Positions 23,410 through 31,223 are shown, numbered from the stretch's first letter. The stretch is DNA of 32,172 bases from an uncultured Eubacteriales bacterium (GCA_902492655.1 CABUMF010000021.1:1-32172); one strand, 5' to 3'. The notes: generated by a model from the sequence alone, not told the origin. Program-made: numbers and translations.

Positions 23410-24864
23410 TTATTGATTTTGATTTTTCCATTCCGAATACTGGGCTTTGATTTCATCGCCTATCTGATTGAAGCCTGCAAGCTCGAGCTTTTCATAATAT
23501 GCCGGAATTGTTATTTCAGGATCCGAAAGTCCGTAAGCAAAAATGTCCGAAAATTCCTGCTTAACCGCAGAAACCTGCGATATATCAGACTCAACAGAGC
23601 TCGGGTCAAAGCAGAAACCGATGTTGGGATCAACATACGCTTCTTCATTTGCTTTCTTTGTTTCTTCCCATACACCGTCCTCATAAGAAGGCGCAAGATA
23701 TGCAAGGAACTGGCTTCCAATCAAAAACTCTGCAAGATAATATCCGCCCTGTTCTCTGTTCATTCTCTTCGGATTTTCAGGGTCTTTTGTAAAATCTCTG
23801 CCTTCTATCCCGTAGCAAAGAAGATTCAAGAGATATTCGTCTGTATGAGTAAGATATAAAAGCTTCAATGCACGAACGGGATTCTTTGAATTTGCGGCAA
23901 CTGCCGTCAAAGTTGACTGAATACCGTTTCTTCCCATAAAGGGTTCGGTTGACGGAACAACAATATGCTCTCTGTGCTTCTTGTCGGAAAGCTCGGATTT
24001 TCCTTCAACTCCGGGAAGGTATCTGCAATATGTAGTCAAAACATTGAGGTCTGCACCGTCACCGCCGCTTGTTACGCTGGCAGGGAAGAACCCTCTTTTA
24101 TTCCAATCATACATCTGCCTGCGCCAAATGTCATATTCACTTTTTCTGTCCGTCACTTCGCCCTCCGGTGAAATCTCCCAGCCCGAAGATACGGTTGTCA
24201 TTTCGGGAATAAAGAAGTCGGACTGCTTTGTGGACACGGCATAAAATGTGGGATCATTCGCCTCACCGTCGGTAATTGTCTGTAACATATCCGTAAGCTC
24301 GTCCATATCGTGTACCTGGTCATAATAATTCGTATAACCGTACTTATCAAGATAAGTTTTGTCGGAAAAATGAATTCCCTTCTGATTATACATAACCTGT
24401 TCCATAGGGACACCGTAAATCTTGCCCGAAACTTTTGCCGCATCCCATACGCTTTCGTGATAATAATTCTTTAAATCAGAAAGCTCCGGGGAATCCAAAT
24501 AGTCATCAAGCTGCAAAAATGCATTTTTAAGCACATTTGATTCATAATTGAACTTCCAGTTTGATGTCCAAATGAGGTCTACCGGCTCTCCGGAGGCAAG
24601 CGCAAGCTGCATCTTTGTATCGTAATCCCCCGACTCAATGACACGGAGATCCAATGTGACATTAAGCTTTTCGTCAAGATACTCGTTTACCTTCTCCATA
24701 ACCTCTTCTATGCCGACGGGCTCTGCTGCCGTGACATACCATACAAGGTTCACATGCTCGTCTGTGTCCTTGTACACCTTTTTCTCCTGTGTTTTACTGC
24801 CGCAGGAACACAAAAGCGAAGCAGAAAGCAAAACACACAAAATTGATACGATAAGTTTTTTCAT
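23410..24864 (-). CDS. Solute-binding lipoprotein 1 of a tandem triplet (ABC transporter type)
   Basis: The 484-residue protein starts with a lipoprotein signal (MKKLIVSILCVLLSASLLCSC, lipid Cys21). It then shows a family 1 solute-binding fold of the LplA/DUF3502-like kind: VNLVWYVTAAEPVGIEEVMEKV at the start, DLIWTSNWKFNYE, GKIYGVPMEQVMYNQ, NWNKRGFF-like WNKRGFFPA, and the conserved block GIEGRDFTKDPENPKRMNRE, then GSQFLAYLAPSYEDG. It would sit on the outer membrane face and deliver a ligand, probably a sugar or oligosaccharide, to a permease. None is encoded nearby. MKKL at 24864 is preferred over the ATG two codons earlier because of spacing to GGGGAGAGG. It has its own promoter. Confidence 0.92.
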   Translation of the reverse strand: MKKLIVSILCVLLSASLLCSCGSKTQEKKVYKDTDEHVNLVWYVTAAEPVGIEEVMEKVNEYLDEKLNVTLDLRVIESGDYDTKMQLALASGEPVDLIWTSNWKFNYESNVLKNAFLQLDDYLDSPELSDLKNYYHESVWDAAKVSGKIYGVPMEQVMYNQKGIHFSDKTYLDKYGYTNYYDQVHDMDELTDMLQTITDGEANDPTFYAVSTKQSDFFIPEMTTVSSGWEISPEGEVTDRKSEYDIWRRQMYDWNKRGFFPASVTSGGDGADLNVLTTYCRYLPGVEGKSELSDKKHREHIVVPSTEPFMGRNGIQSTLTAVAANSKNPVRALKLLYLTHTDEYLLNLLCYGIEGRDFTKDPENPKRMNREQGGYYLAEFLIGSQFLAYLAPSYEDGVWEETKKANEEAYVDPNIGFCFDPSSVESDISQVSAVKQEFSDIFAYGLSDPEITIPAYYEKLELAGFNQIGDEIKAQYSEWKNQNQ

Positions 24865-24902
24865 TGCCATTTCCTCTCCCCTATTATATATATTGTACTA
24901 AA

Positions 24903-24931
24903 ATTATATCATATGGACGCCTGCCTAACAA
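24903..24931 (-). promoter_or_regulatory. Sigma-A promoter of binding-protein gene 1
   Basis: On the minus strand TTGTTA (24931-24926), a 17-base spacer and a perfect TATAAT (24908-24903) with extended -10 TGA. Confidence 0.85.
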
Positions 24932-24954
24932 TAACTTTTTACAAAAAATGATAG

Positions 24955-24982
24955 ACAAAAATATCTTCTGCTTTTTGTGCAA
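24955..24982 (-). promoter_or_regulatory. Conserved 28-bp upstream element, copy 1 (candidate operator/activator site)
   Basis: The block contains the inverted repeat ACAAAAA-N10-TTTTTGT followed (plus strand) by GCAA. It matches copy 2 at 23 of 28 positions without gaps. It ends 23 bases before the -35 box, exactly as in copy 2, with its centre near -72 from the predicted start. Confidence 0.65.
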
Positions 24983-24992
24983 TATTAACAGT

Positions 24993-25026
24993 AAAAAAAC
25001 CACGGCCTTTCGGCCGTGATTTTTTA
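24993..25026. terminator. Terminator after binding-protein gene 2
   Basis: CACGGCC (25001-25007) pairs with GGCCGTG (25012-25018); on the minus strand the loop is GAAA and TTTTTTT follows. The mirror side also has a T-run, so it is bidirectional. Confidence 0.93.
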
Positions 25027-25037
25027 TTATTCGGATA

Positions 25038-26507
25038 TTATTGAGCAGACTTCCATTCGTTGTACTGTCTCTCAACTTCTTCTCTGATGATGTCCTTACC
25101 GGCTTTCTTAAGCTTTTCTTGCTTTTCTGCATAAACCGTTTCGTAATCTTCGTAAAGACCTTTATCCAGACCCTTGAATTCTTCTGCAACAGCAGAGCAG
25201 TTTGAAAGCTCAGTTTCAACAGGCTTTCTGTCAAACGAGAAGGAAATAAGAGGATCAACATCCGCTGCTTCATTTTCAGCCTTTGTTTCTTCCCAAACAC
25301 CGTCTTCGTAAGAAGGAACGAGGTATGCAAGGAACTGACTTCCTACCAAGAATTCGGAGATATAGTAACCGCCGGATTCTCTGTTCATTCTCTTCGGATT
25401 TTCAGGATCCTTGGTGTAATCTCTGCCTTCAATACCGTAGCAAATGAGGTTGAGAAGCTCTTCATCCTGGTGCATAAGCTGAACAAGCTTAAGAGCACGC
25501 ATAGGATGCTTTGATGTAAAGCTTATAGCGCTCATGGTAGACTGAACGGAGGCTCTTGTAATAAGCTTATCTCCCGTTGGAACATGATATACATCAAATC
25601 CGTTGCTGATTCTTGTTTTACCTTCAGAACCGGGGAGGTATCTTCCGTAACGGCTGAAGATTTTTCCTTGTTTGATGTAAGAATCTTCTTCGTCGAATGT
25701 TGCTATATCTGCCGGGAAGAAGCCTCTTTCATTCCAATCTCTTGCTCTTCTTGCGGTATCGATACCGTGCTGAGGCCAATCTTCCATATCGGTAATATTA
25801 CCGTCTGCGTCAATAAACCAGCCGCCGCCTACTTCTGACTTCTGCTTATCCCGAACCGAGTTAATCTGCGTGCACATAATAAAGCCGGGTTCACCGTCAT
25901 GAACGGTCTGATAAATATCTTCAAGGTCTTCAATCGTCTTGAGCTTTTCGTAAGGATTGATGTTGTACTTATCGCAATATTCCTTCATGAACCAGATGCC
26001 TGCCTGGTCATAGATAACCTGCTCAATCGGCACGCCGTAAATTCTGCCGCCTACTCTGCAGGCATCCCAAATGCCGTCCTTATAGAGGTTGCGGATGTAT
26101 TCAAGATCTGGGCTTTCAAGATAATCTGTGATGTCCATGAAAGCATTCTTTGAAACATTGGGTTCAAATTTATTCGCCCAGTTTGATGTCCAAACAATAT
26201 CAAACTCTTCACCCGAAGCGGCAGCAAGCTGAAGCTTTGAATCATAGTCGCCGGGTTCAACACAGCGAAGATCCAATACTACATTAAGCTTTTCTTTGAG
26301 CTGCTTGTTAGCTTCATCCAAAACTTCTTTGAAGCCTTGGGGTTCGGAACTTCTTATGTACCAAACAAGCTTAACTTCTTCGTCCATATTGTCCTCAATA
26401 AGTTTTGCAGCGCCTTGATCACTGTTGCCGGAACCGCATGCTACAAGCATGGAGCAAAGCATAACAAGTGCCAAAAGAATTGCTGCGGGTTTTAACATTT
26501 TTTTCAT
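25038..26507 (-). CDS. Solute-binding lipoprotein 2 of the tandem triplet
   Basis: The 489-residue paralogue has a clear lipobox (LVAC, Cys24). Its fold markers match copy 1: VKLVWYIRSSEPQGFKEVLDE, DIVWTSNWANKFEPN, GRIYGVPIEQVIYDQ, WNERGFFPADIA and GIEGRDYTKDPENPKRMNRE, then GSQFLAYLVPSYEDG. Divergence is concentrated in the middle (residues about 200-290) and at the C terminus, regions that could shape ligand preference. The start at 26507 has AAAGGAG eight bases upstream; 21 more codons of open frame are leader and promoter. It has its own promoter and terminator, so it is monocistronic. No permease or ATPase gene is adjacent. Confidence 0.92.
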   Translation of the reverse strand: MKKMLKPAAILLALVMLCSMLVACGSGNSDQGAAKLIEDNMDEEVKLVWYIRSSEPQGFKEVLDEANKQLKEKLNVVLDLRCVEPGDYDSKLQLAAASGEEFDIVWTSNWANKFEPNVSKNAFMDITDYLESPDLEYIRNLYKDGIWDACRVGGRIYGVPIEQVIYDQAGIWFMKEYCDKYNINPYEKLKTIEDLEDIYQTVHDGEPGFIMCTQINSVRDKQKSEVGGGWFIDADGNITDMEDWPQHGIDTARRARDWNERGFFPADIATFDEEDSYIKQGKIFSRYGRYLPGSEGKTRISNGFDVYHVPTGDKLITRASVQSTMSAISFTSKHPMRALKLVQLMHQDEELLNLICYGIEGRDYTKDPENPKRMNRESGGYYISEFLVGSQFLAYLVPSYEDGVWEETKAENEAADVDPLISFSFDRKPVETELSNCSAVAEEFKGLDKGLYEDYETVYAEKQEKLKKAGKDIIREEVERQYNEWKSAQ

Positions 26508-26541
26508 TACAATGACTCCTTTACATAATTGTAGTATTAAT

Positions 26542-26570
26542 ATTATAACACATCCCGACAGTTTACACAA
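26542..26570 (-). promoter_or_regulatory. Sigma-A promoter of binding-protein gene 2
   Basis: On the minus strand TTGTGT (26570-26565), a 17-base spacer and a perfect TATAAT (26547-26542) with extended -10 TGT. Confidence 0.82.
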
Positions 26571-26593
26571 TAATTTTCGTCAGGTAATTGTCA

Positions 26594-26621
26594 ACAAAAA
26601 TACTTTCGCTTTTTTGTGCAA
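26594..26621 (-). promoter_or_regulatory. Conserved 28-bp upstream element, copy 2
   Basis: Same inverted repeat ACAAAAA-N10-TTTTTGT plus GCAA as copy 1, again ending 23 bases before the -35 box. The five differences all fall in the spacer between the repeat arms, as expected if a dimeric protein contacts the arms. Confidence 0.65.
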
Positions 26622-26627
26622 GTTGCA

Positions 26628-26664
26628 TAAAAGCAAAGAATCATGACAAAAGTCATGATTCTTT
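26628..26664 (-). terminator. Terminator after binding-protein gene 3
   Basis: On the minus strand a perfect 13-bp stem, AAAGAATCATGAC (26664-26652) with GTCATGATTCTTT (26647-26635), around TTTT, followed by GCTTTT. It starts 10 bases after the stop. Confidence 0.8.
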
Positions 26665-26673
26665 AAGCACTTA

Positions 26674-28143
26674 TTAATTATGTTCGGCTAACCATTCGTC
26701 AAGCTGTGCCTGAATTTCATCCATAACAACCTTTTGGCCTGCCATTTCAAGCTTTTCTTCTCTTTCGGGGAATACAATCTCAGGATCCTGCAAACCGTAT
26801 CCGAGAATCTTGCTGTACTGCTGTCTGATAGAAGAAAGCTGTGACATCTCGGATTCTACAGGAGAAGGATCAAAGCTGAATCCGATGTAAGGATCAACTT
26901 CAGCTTCCTCGTTGCCCTTCTTTGTTTCTTCCCAAACATCGTCTTCATAAGAAGGTGCAAGATAAGCAAGGAACTGGCTGCCTATCATAAACTCAGAAAT
27001 ATAATATCCGCCGGGATCTCTGTTCATTCTGTTGGGATTATTGGGATCCTTCGTGAAATCTCTGCCTTCTATACCGTAGCTGAGAAGGTTCAAAAGATAC
27101 TGGTCTTCAAAAAGAAGGTCTATAAGCTTAAGAGCTCTTACAGGGTTTTTGCAGTTGGCACTGAGGGCATAAAGCGTTGACTGAATACCGCCTCTGTTCA
27201 GAATAGCCCTGCTCGTGGGAACAGCAATAACCTCATAGCCGTTTGTAAGCATGAATTTACCGGCATTTCCGGGAAGATTTCTTGAAAAGTTTGAATAAAC
27301 CTTCTTCTGCTTTGTAAGCGCCGTTGTATCATCAAGCGTTGCAATATCAGCCGGGAAGAAGCCTTTTTCGTTCCATCTTCTCATTCTCTTGGCGTGCTCA
27401 AAGTTTTCGTCATAGCTGTTTGTAACCTTATCATTAATAATGTCAAATTCTCCGGCTGACGAAGAACGATCACCGTGATCAGTAAAATATTTTGTGTTTG
27501 AGGTTGTTATAGCAAAATCAGAAGGTTCGCCTTCTCTTACTATTTCAAAAATTTCCTCAAAATCGTCCATGGATTTGGAGCCGTTGATTTTATCAACTAC
27601 ATTGTATTTTTCCGACATATCCTTAATAAACACAGCGCCGCCCTGATTATAAAGAACCTGCTCAATCGGAACACCGTAGATTTTGTCACCTATGGATGCA
27701 GCCTGCCAGATACCTTCTTTATAACGGGCCTTAAGGGTTGCAAGCTCAGGAAGCTCAAGATAATCATCCAAAGCCATGAAAGCACCCTTTGCCACATTCG
27801 GCTCATACTTATTTGCCCAGTTTGATGTCCAGATAATATCAAGTGTTTCTTCGGATGCAAGCGCCAGCTGAACCTTTGAATCATAGTCACCGGGCTCAAT
27901 ACACTGAAGATTAAGCGTGATATTAAGCTTTTCGTTAAGATACTTGTTAGCCTCGTCCAAAACTTCCTTAAAGCCGTTAGGCTCGGAGCACCTTATGTAC
28001 CAAACCAAATCCACGTGCTTATCGGGGTCATCGGCGATTAAATTCGCCGCTTTTTTCTCGCCCGTTGACGAACCGCACGCACAAAGCGAAACAGCAAGTG
28101 CAAGGGCAAGAATTGTTGAAATAATTCTTGCAAATCTCTTCAT
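26674..28143 (-). CDS. Solute-binding lipoprotein 3 of the tandem triplet
   Basis: The 489-residue paralogue has a lipoprotein signal (lipid Cys23, LCAC). The family markers are VDLVWYIRCSEPNGFKEVLDE, DIIWTSNWANKYEPN, DKIYGVPIEQVLYNQ, WNEKGFFPADIATLD, GIEGRDFTKDPNNPNRMNRD and GSQFLAYLAPSYEDD. Its C-terminal part (YGLQDPEIVFPEREEKLEMAG) is closer to copy 1 (YGLSDPEI...YYEKLELAG), while its N-terminal third is closer to copy 2. AAAGGAG precedes the ATG. It follows rplQ on the same strand but is cut off from it by a terminator and has its own promoter, behind a large palindrome not found at copies 1 and 2. Confidence 0.92.
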   Translation of the reverse strand: MKRFARIISTILALALAVSLCACGSSTGEKKAANLIADDPDKHVDLVWYIRCSEPNGFKEVLDEANKYLNEKLNITLNLQCIEPGDYDSKVQLALASEETLDIIWTSNWANKYEPNVAKGAFMALDDYLELPELATLKARYKEGIWQAASIGDKIYGVPIEQVLYNQGGAVFIKDMSEKYNVVDKINGSKSMDDFEEIFEIVREGEPSDFAITTSNTKYFTDHGDRSSSAGEFDIINDKVTNSYDENFEHAKRMRRWNEKGFFPADIATLDDTTALTKQKKVYSNFSRNLPGNAGKFMLTNGYEVIAVPTSRAILNRGGIQSTLYALSANCKNPVRALKLIDLLFEDQYLLNLLSYGIEGRDFTKDPNNPNRMNRDPGGYYISEFMIGSQFLAYLAPSYEDDVWEETKKGNEEAEVDPYIGFSFDPSPVESEMSQLSSIRQQYSKILGYGLQDPEIVFPEREEKLEMAGQKVVMDEIQAQLDEWLAEHN

Positions 28144-28198
28144 GTCTTCTCTCCTTTAAATAATTTATGTAAGGGATAATAAATCTCCTACTGTTATG

Positions 28199-28227
28199 AT
28201 TATACCATAAAATCATCATATTGTAAA
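28199..28227 (-). promoter_or_regulatory. Sigma-A promoter of binding-protein gene 3
   Basis: On the minus strand TTTACA (28227-28222), a 17-base spacer and a perfect TATAAT (28204-28199) with extended -10 TGG. The leader is about 50 bases. Confidence 0.82.
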
Positions 28228-28231
28228 TAGG

Positions 28232-28262
28232 TTTCGTTTAAATTTTTAAAATTTAAACGAAA
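28232..28262. repeat. Perfect 31-base palindrome (15+1+15) upstream of binding-protein gene 3
   Basis: The left arm 28232-28246 (TTTCGTTTAAATTTT) and right arm 28248-28262 are exact reverse complements around a single base. It sits four bases from the -35 box and touches the T-tract of the rplQ terminator. It could be an operator or a secondary RNA hairpin behind the terminator. Confidence 0.75.
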
Positions 28263-28287
28263 AAAGGTCCCGGCGAATGCCGGAACC
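28260..28287 (-). terminator. Terminator of the ribosomal protein operon after rplQ
   Basis: On the minus strand GGTTCCGGC (28287-28279) pairs with GCCGGGACC (28274-28266), one G-T pair, around ATTC, followed by TTTTTT. Confidence 0.92.
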
Positions 28288-28300
28288 TTCATAACCCCAA

Positions 28301-28642
28301 TTAAACTAACTCTAAAATAGCCATGGGTGCACAGTCTCCTCTGCGCGGTCCCATTTTAATAACACGGGTATAACCGCCATTTCTTTCAGCATATTTAGGA
28401 GCAATTTCATCAAAGAGCTTCTTAACTACATCCTCTTTTGTGATGTAAGCCAAAGCCTGACGCCTTGAATGCAGGGTATTTGTTTTGCCGAGTGTAATCA
28501 TTTTATCGACAATTACTCTTGCTTCCTTAGCTCTCATTTCGGTGGTCGTAATCTTACCGTTTTCAAGAGCGGAAGTAACAAGATTTCTCAGCATAGCGCG
28601 TCTCTGATCGGCGGGACGGCCTAATTTTCTGTTACCTGCCAT
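28301..28642 (-). CDS. rplQ: 50S ribosomal protein L17
   Basis: The 113-residue protein is the compact bacterial L17, starting MAGNRKLGRPADQRRAMLRNL, with the typical TTEMRAKEARVIVDKMITLGK and the C-terminal GGYTRVIKMGPRRGDCAPMAILELV. It binds near the exit of the large-subunit tunnel. AAGGAGG precedes the ATG. It follows rpoA by 18 bases and is the last gene of the operon before a strong terminator. The genes that often follow in Firmicutes (energy-coupling-factor transporter, truA, rplM-rpsI) are not here; the binding-protein triplet takes their place. Confidence 0.98.
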   Translation of the reverse strand: MAGNRKLGRPADQRRAMLRNLVTSALENGKITTTEMRAKEARVIVDKMITLGKTNTLHSRRQALAYITKEDVVKKLFDEIAPKYAERNGGYTRVIKMGPRRGDCAPMAILELV

Positions 28643-28660
28643 AGTCGTTTACCTCCTTGG

Positions 28661-29620
28661 TTATTGTTGATCTTCTTCCTCGGACAGCGAAAGTCCCAAC
28701 GAAACAAGCTTATTCATAACTTCTTCAAGAGACTTTCTGCCCAGGTTTCTTACCTTCATCATGTCTTCCTCGGTTCTGTTGATAAGGTCACCAACAGTAT
28801 TGATTCCCGCACGCTTCAAGCAGTTGTAGGAGCGAACCGAGAAATCCAAATCTTCGATAAGCATACTCAAAACCTTGTCGGGTCTTGCTTCTTCCTTTTC
28901 CTTCATGATTTCGGTGTCCTTAGCCGCATCGGAAAGCTCGATAAACAGGTTAAGGTGCTCGTTCATGATTTTGGAACCAAGACTCAACGCCTCATCGGGA
29001 GCGATAACCTCATTTGTCCAAATCTCAACGGTAAGCTTATCAAAATCGGTATCTCTGCCCACACGAGTGTTTTCAACAGTATAGTTGAACTTTTTAACGG
29101 GTGTGAAAGCGGAGTCAACCGGAATTACTCCGATTACCGACTGAGCAAGGCTTTCCTTGTTCTTATCGGACGAAACATAACCGCGGCCGCGATCGAGGGT
29201 GATTTCCATATACAGTCTGCCTTCCTCATTGAGTGTAGCAATGTGAAGGTCGCCGTTCAAAATGTCAACATCGGCATCTTCCTTAATATCGGAAGCGCAG
29301 ATTTCACATGGACCCTTAGCATCAATGTAAACAACCTTAGGTCCGTCGCAATGAAGCTTTGCAGCTAACTTTTTAATGTTAAGTATAATTTCGGTAACAT
29401 CTTCTCTCACTCCCGGGATTGTCGAGAATTCATGAAGAACACCGTCTATCTTAACTGATGTAACCGCTACACCCGGAAGCGAAGAAAGAAGAATTCTTCT
29501 CAAACAGTTTCCGAGTGTTATACCGAATCCACGCTCTAATGGCTCGGCAACAAATTTTCCGTATGAACCATCGTCAGCCTGTTCAACGCATTCGACTCTT
29601 GGTTTTTCGATTTCCAACAT
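28661..29620 (-). CDS. rpoA: RNA polymerase alpha subunit
   Basis: The 319-residue protein has the N-terminal dimerisation domain (residues about 1-230; GFGITLGNCLRRILLSSLPG) and the C-terminal domain that contacts UP elements and activators (about 250-319; LDFSVRSYNCLKRAGINTVGDL, MMKVRNLGRKSLEEV). The linker is rich in charged residues (MKEKEEARPDK). The ATG 29620 (MLEIEKPRVE) follows GGAGG by eight bases; a TTG two codons earlier is not preferred. It lies between rpsD and rplQ in the conserved order. Confidence 0.98.
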   Translation of the reverse strand: MLEIEKPRVECVEQADDGSYGKFVAEPLERGFGITLGNCLRRILLSSLPGVAVTSVKIDGVLHEFSTIPGVREDVTEIILNIKKLAAKLHCDGPKVVYIDAKGPCEICASDIKEDADVDILNGDLHIATLNEEGRLYMEITLDRGRGYVSSDKNKESLAQSVIGVIPVDSAFTPVKKFNYTVENTRVGRDTDFDKLTVEIWTNEVIAPDEALSLGSKIMNEHLNLFIELSDAAKDTEIMKEKEEARPDKVLSMLIEDLDFSVRSYNCLKRAGINTVGDLINRTEEDMMKVRNLGRKSLEEVMNKLVSLGLSLSEEEDQQ

Positions 29621-29645
29621 GTGCAAAACCTCCTTCGCAAAATTA

Positions 29646-29664
29646 GAGATTTAATAAAAATCTC
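29646..29664 (-). other. Small hairpin between rpsD and rpoA
   Basis: GAGATTT (29646-29652) and AAATCTC (29658-29664) can form a 7-bp stem in the transcript just after the rpsD stop. It lacks a T-tract beyond it, so it is not a terminator; it may mark a processing point. Confidence 0.4.
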
Positions 29665-29668
29665 AGTA

Positions 29669-30295
29669 TTACTTAGAATACAATTCGACGATAAGATGTT
29701 CCTCGATAGGAAGATCAATATCTTCTCTTGCAGCCAAGGAAACAACCTTAACCTGCATATTGTCAACATCAACGTCGAGCCATTTTGCCTTAGGTTTGCC
29801 GGCTGTGGCGTCACAAACGTTCTTTATCTTAACGCTGTTTCTGCTTGTTTCTTTAACGGCAATAACATCTCCTGCCTTAACAAGATAGGAAGGAATGTTA
29901 ACCTTTTTGCCGTTTACCGTGAAATGACCGTGTCTTACAAGCTGTCTTGCTTCAGGTCTTGACATAGCAAAACCGGCTCTGAACACAACATTGTCAATTC
30001 TGCTTTCAAGGATGGAAAGCAGGTTTTCACCGGTAACGCCCTTAGCCTTGGAAGCCATTTCAAAATACTTTGCGAACTGGCCTTCAAGCACTCCGTAATA
30101 TCTTCTAACCTTCTGTTTTTCTCTGAGCTGTAAGCCGTATTCAGACATTTTCTTCCTTGCCTGACCGTGCTGACCGGGGGCATAGGTTCTTCTGTCAATA
30201 GCGCACTTACCTGTATAGCAACGATCGCCCTTTAAGAAAAGCTTCTGGCCTTCTCTGCGGCAAAGTCTGCACACTGCAGCTGTATAACGTGCCAT
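29669..30295 (-). CDS. rpsD: 30S ribosomal protein S4 (zinc-binding form)
   Basis: S4 is a primary 16S rRNA-binding protein that nucleates small-subunit assembly and in many bacteria also represses its own operon. The 208 residues contain the N-terminal zinc site Cys9, Cys12, Cys26 and Cys31, which marks the zinc-dependent version, and the S4 RNA-binding domain (ESRIDNVVFRAGFAMSRPEARQLVRHGHFTVNGKKVNIPSY). GGAGGTG precedes the ATG. In Bacillus rpsD stands alone; here it is inside the alpha-type operon, between rpsK and rpoA. Confidence 0.98.
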   Translation of the reverse strand: MARYTAAVCRLCRREGQKLFLKGDRCYTGKCAIDRRTYAPGQHGQARKKMSEYGLQLREKQKVRRYYGVLEGQFAKYFEMASKAKGVTGENLLSILESRIDNVVFRAGFAMSRPEARQLVRHGHFTVNGKKVNIPSYLVKAGDVIAVKETSRNSVKIKNVCDATAGKPKAKWLDVDVDNMQVKVVSLAAREDIDLPIEEHLIVELYSK

Positions 30296-30341
30296 ATTTG
30301 CACCTCCATAAGTTATTAATTAATTCTTTTGTCCGAAACAA

Positions 30342-30737
30342 TCAAACTCTGCGGCGTTTCGGAGGTCTGCATCCGTTGTGAGGAATAGGTGTAACATCCT
30401 TAATCATGCTGACTTCAAGACCTGCACCCTGAAGCGCTCTGATAGCAGCTTCTCTTCCTGCGCCCGGACCTTTAACGAATACTTCGACCTTCTTAAGGCC
30501 ATGCTCCATAGCAGCTTTGGCAGCCGTTTCGGCAGCCATCTGAGCAGCAAAAGGAGTATTTTTCTTAGAACCGCGGAAGCCCAATCCACCGGCACTTGCC
30601 CATGAAAGAGCGTTTCCGGCTACATCTGTAATTGTAACGATTGTGTTATTGAACGATGACTGGATATGTGCTGCGCCGCTTTCGATATTCTTGCGCTCAC
30701 GCCTTCTGTGAGTCGTTCTTTTAACCGTTTTAGCCAT
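30342..30737 (-). CDS. rpsK: 30S ribosomal protein S11
   Basis: The 131-residue protein forms part of the platform at the mRNA exit. Family features are NIESGAAHIQSSFNNTIVTITDVAGNALSWASAGGLGFRGSKK, TPFAAQMAAE and the C-terminal VTPIPHNGCRPPKRRRV. AGGAGG precedes the ATG. It follows rpsM by 15 bases and precedes rpsD. Confidence 0.98.
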   Translation of the reverse strand: MAKTVKRTTHRRRERKNIESGAAHIQSSFNNTIVTITDVAGNALSWASAGGLGFRGSKKNTPFAAQMAAETAAKAAMEHGLKKVEVFVKGPGAGREAAIRALQGAGLEVSMIKDVTPIPHNGCRPPKRRRV

Positions 30738-30752
30738 AATAAATCCTCCTGA

Positions 30753-31121
30753 TTACTTCTTCTTACCTGCCATTGTTTTCTTAGGACCTTTTCTGGTTCT
30801 GGCATTATTTTTTGTATTCTGACCTCTTACGGGAAGACCTCTTCTGTGACGAAGTCCTCTGTAGCAGCCGATTTCGATAAGTCTCTTTATATCGAGAGAA
30901 ACCTGTCTGCGAAGGTCACCTTCAACAGTGTACTGTGCGTCGATTATATCACGAAGCTTACCGTTTTCTTCTTCGGTAAGATCCTTAACTCTTGTATCGG
31001 GGTTAATTCCTGCCTGCTCAAGAATTTTTCTTGCGCTCTGGATACCGATACCGTAAATATAAGTCAAGCCGTATTCAATACGCTTTTCTTTAGGTAAATC
31101 AACACCTGCGATTCTTGCCAT
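30753..31121 (-). CDS. rpsM: 30S ribosomal protein S13
   Basis: The 122-residue protein contacts tRNA and the intersubunit bridge from the head of the small subunit. It begins MARIAGVDLPKEKRIEYGLTYIYGIG and ends in the basic tail RGQNTKNNARTRKGPKKTMAGKKK. The ATG 31121 has GGAGG 11 bases upstream, a rather long spacing; an alternative start four codons earlier would leave too little room. Upstream, a 48-base structured element separates it from rpmJ and may be a control site. Confidence 0.97.
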   Translation of the reverse strand: MARIAGVDLPKEKRIEYGLTYIYGIGIQSARKILEQAGINPDTRVKDLTEEENGKLRDIIDAQYTVEGDLRRQVSLDIKRLIEIGCYRGLRHRRGLPVRGQNTKNNARTRKGPKKTMAGKKK

Positions 31122-31175
31122 TGCTCTTTGCACCTCCTGTTTTTTATGGTTATTGGAATAAAAAATATATTAATG

Positions 31176-31223
31176 CTGTTGCGCTACCTAAGGCTTTCGC
31201 CCTAAGTCAGCCGCTCGCAACAG
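31176..31223 (-). promoter_or_regulatory. Structured RNA element between rpmJ and rpsM
   Basis: In the minus-strand transcript CTGTTGCG (31223-31216) pairs with CGCAACAG (31183-31176), enclosing an inner stem CTTAGGGC/GCCTTAGG (31206-31199, 31194-31187) capped by GAAA, with an asymmetric 9/3-base internal loop. A T-run follows only nine bases later. A regulatory or processing role for the following rpsM genes is possible; a plain terminator is less likely. Confidence 0.5.
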
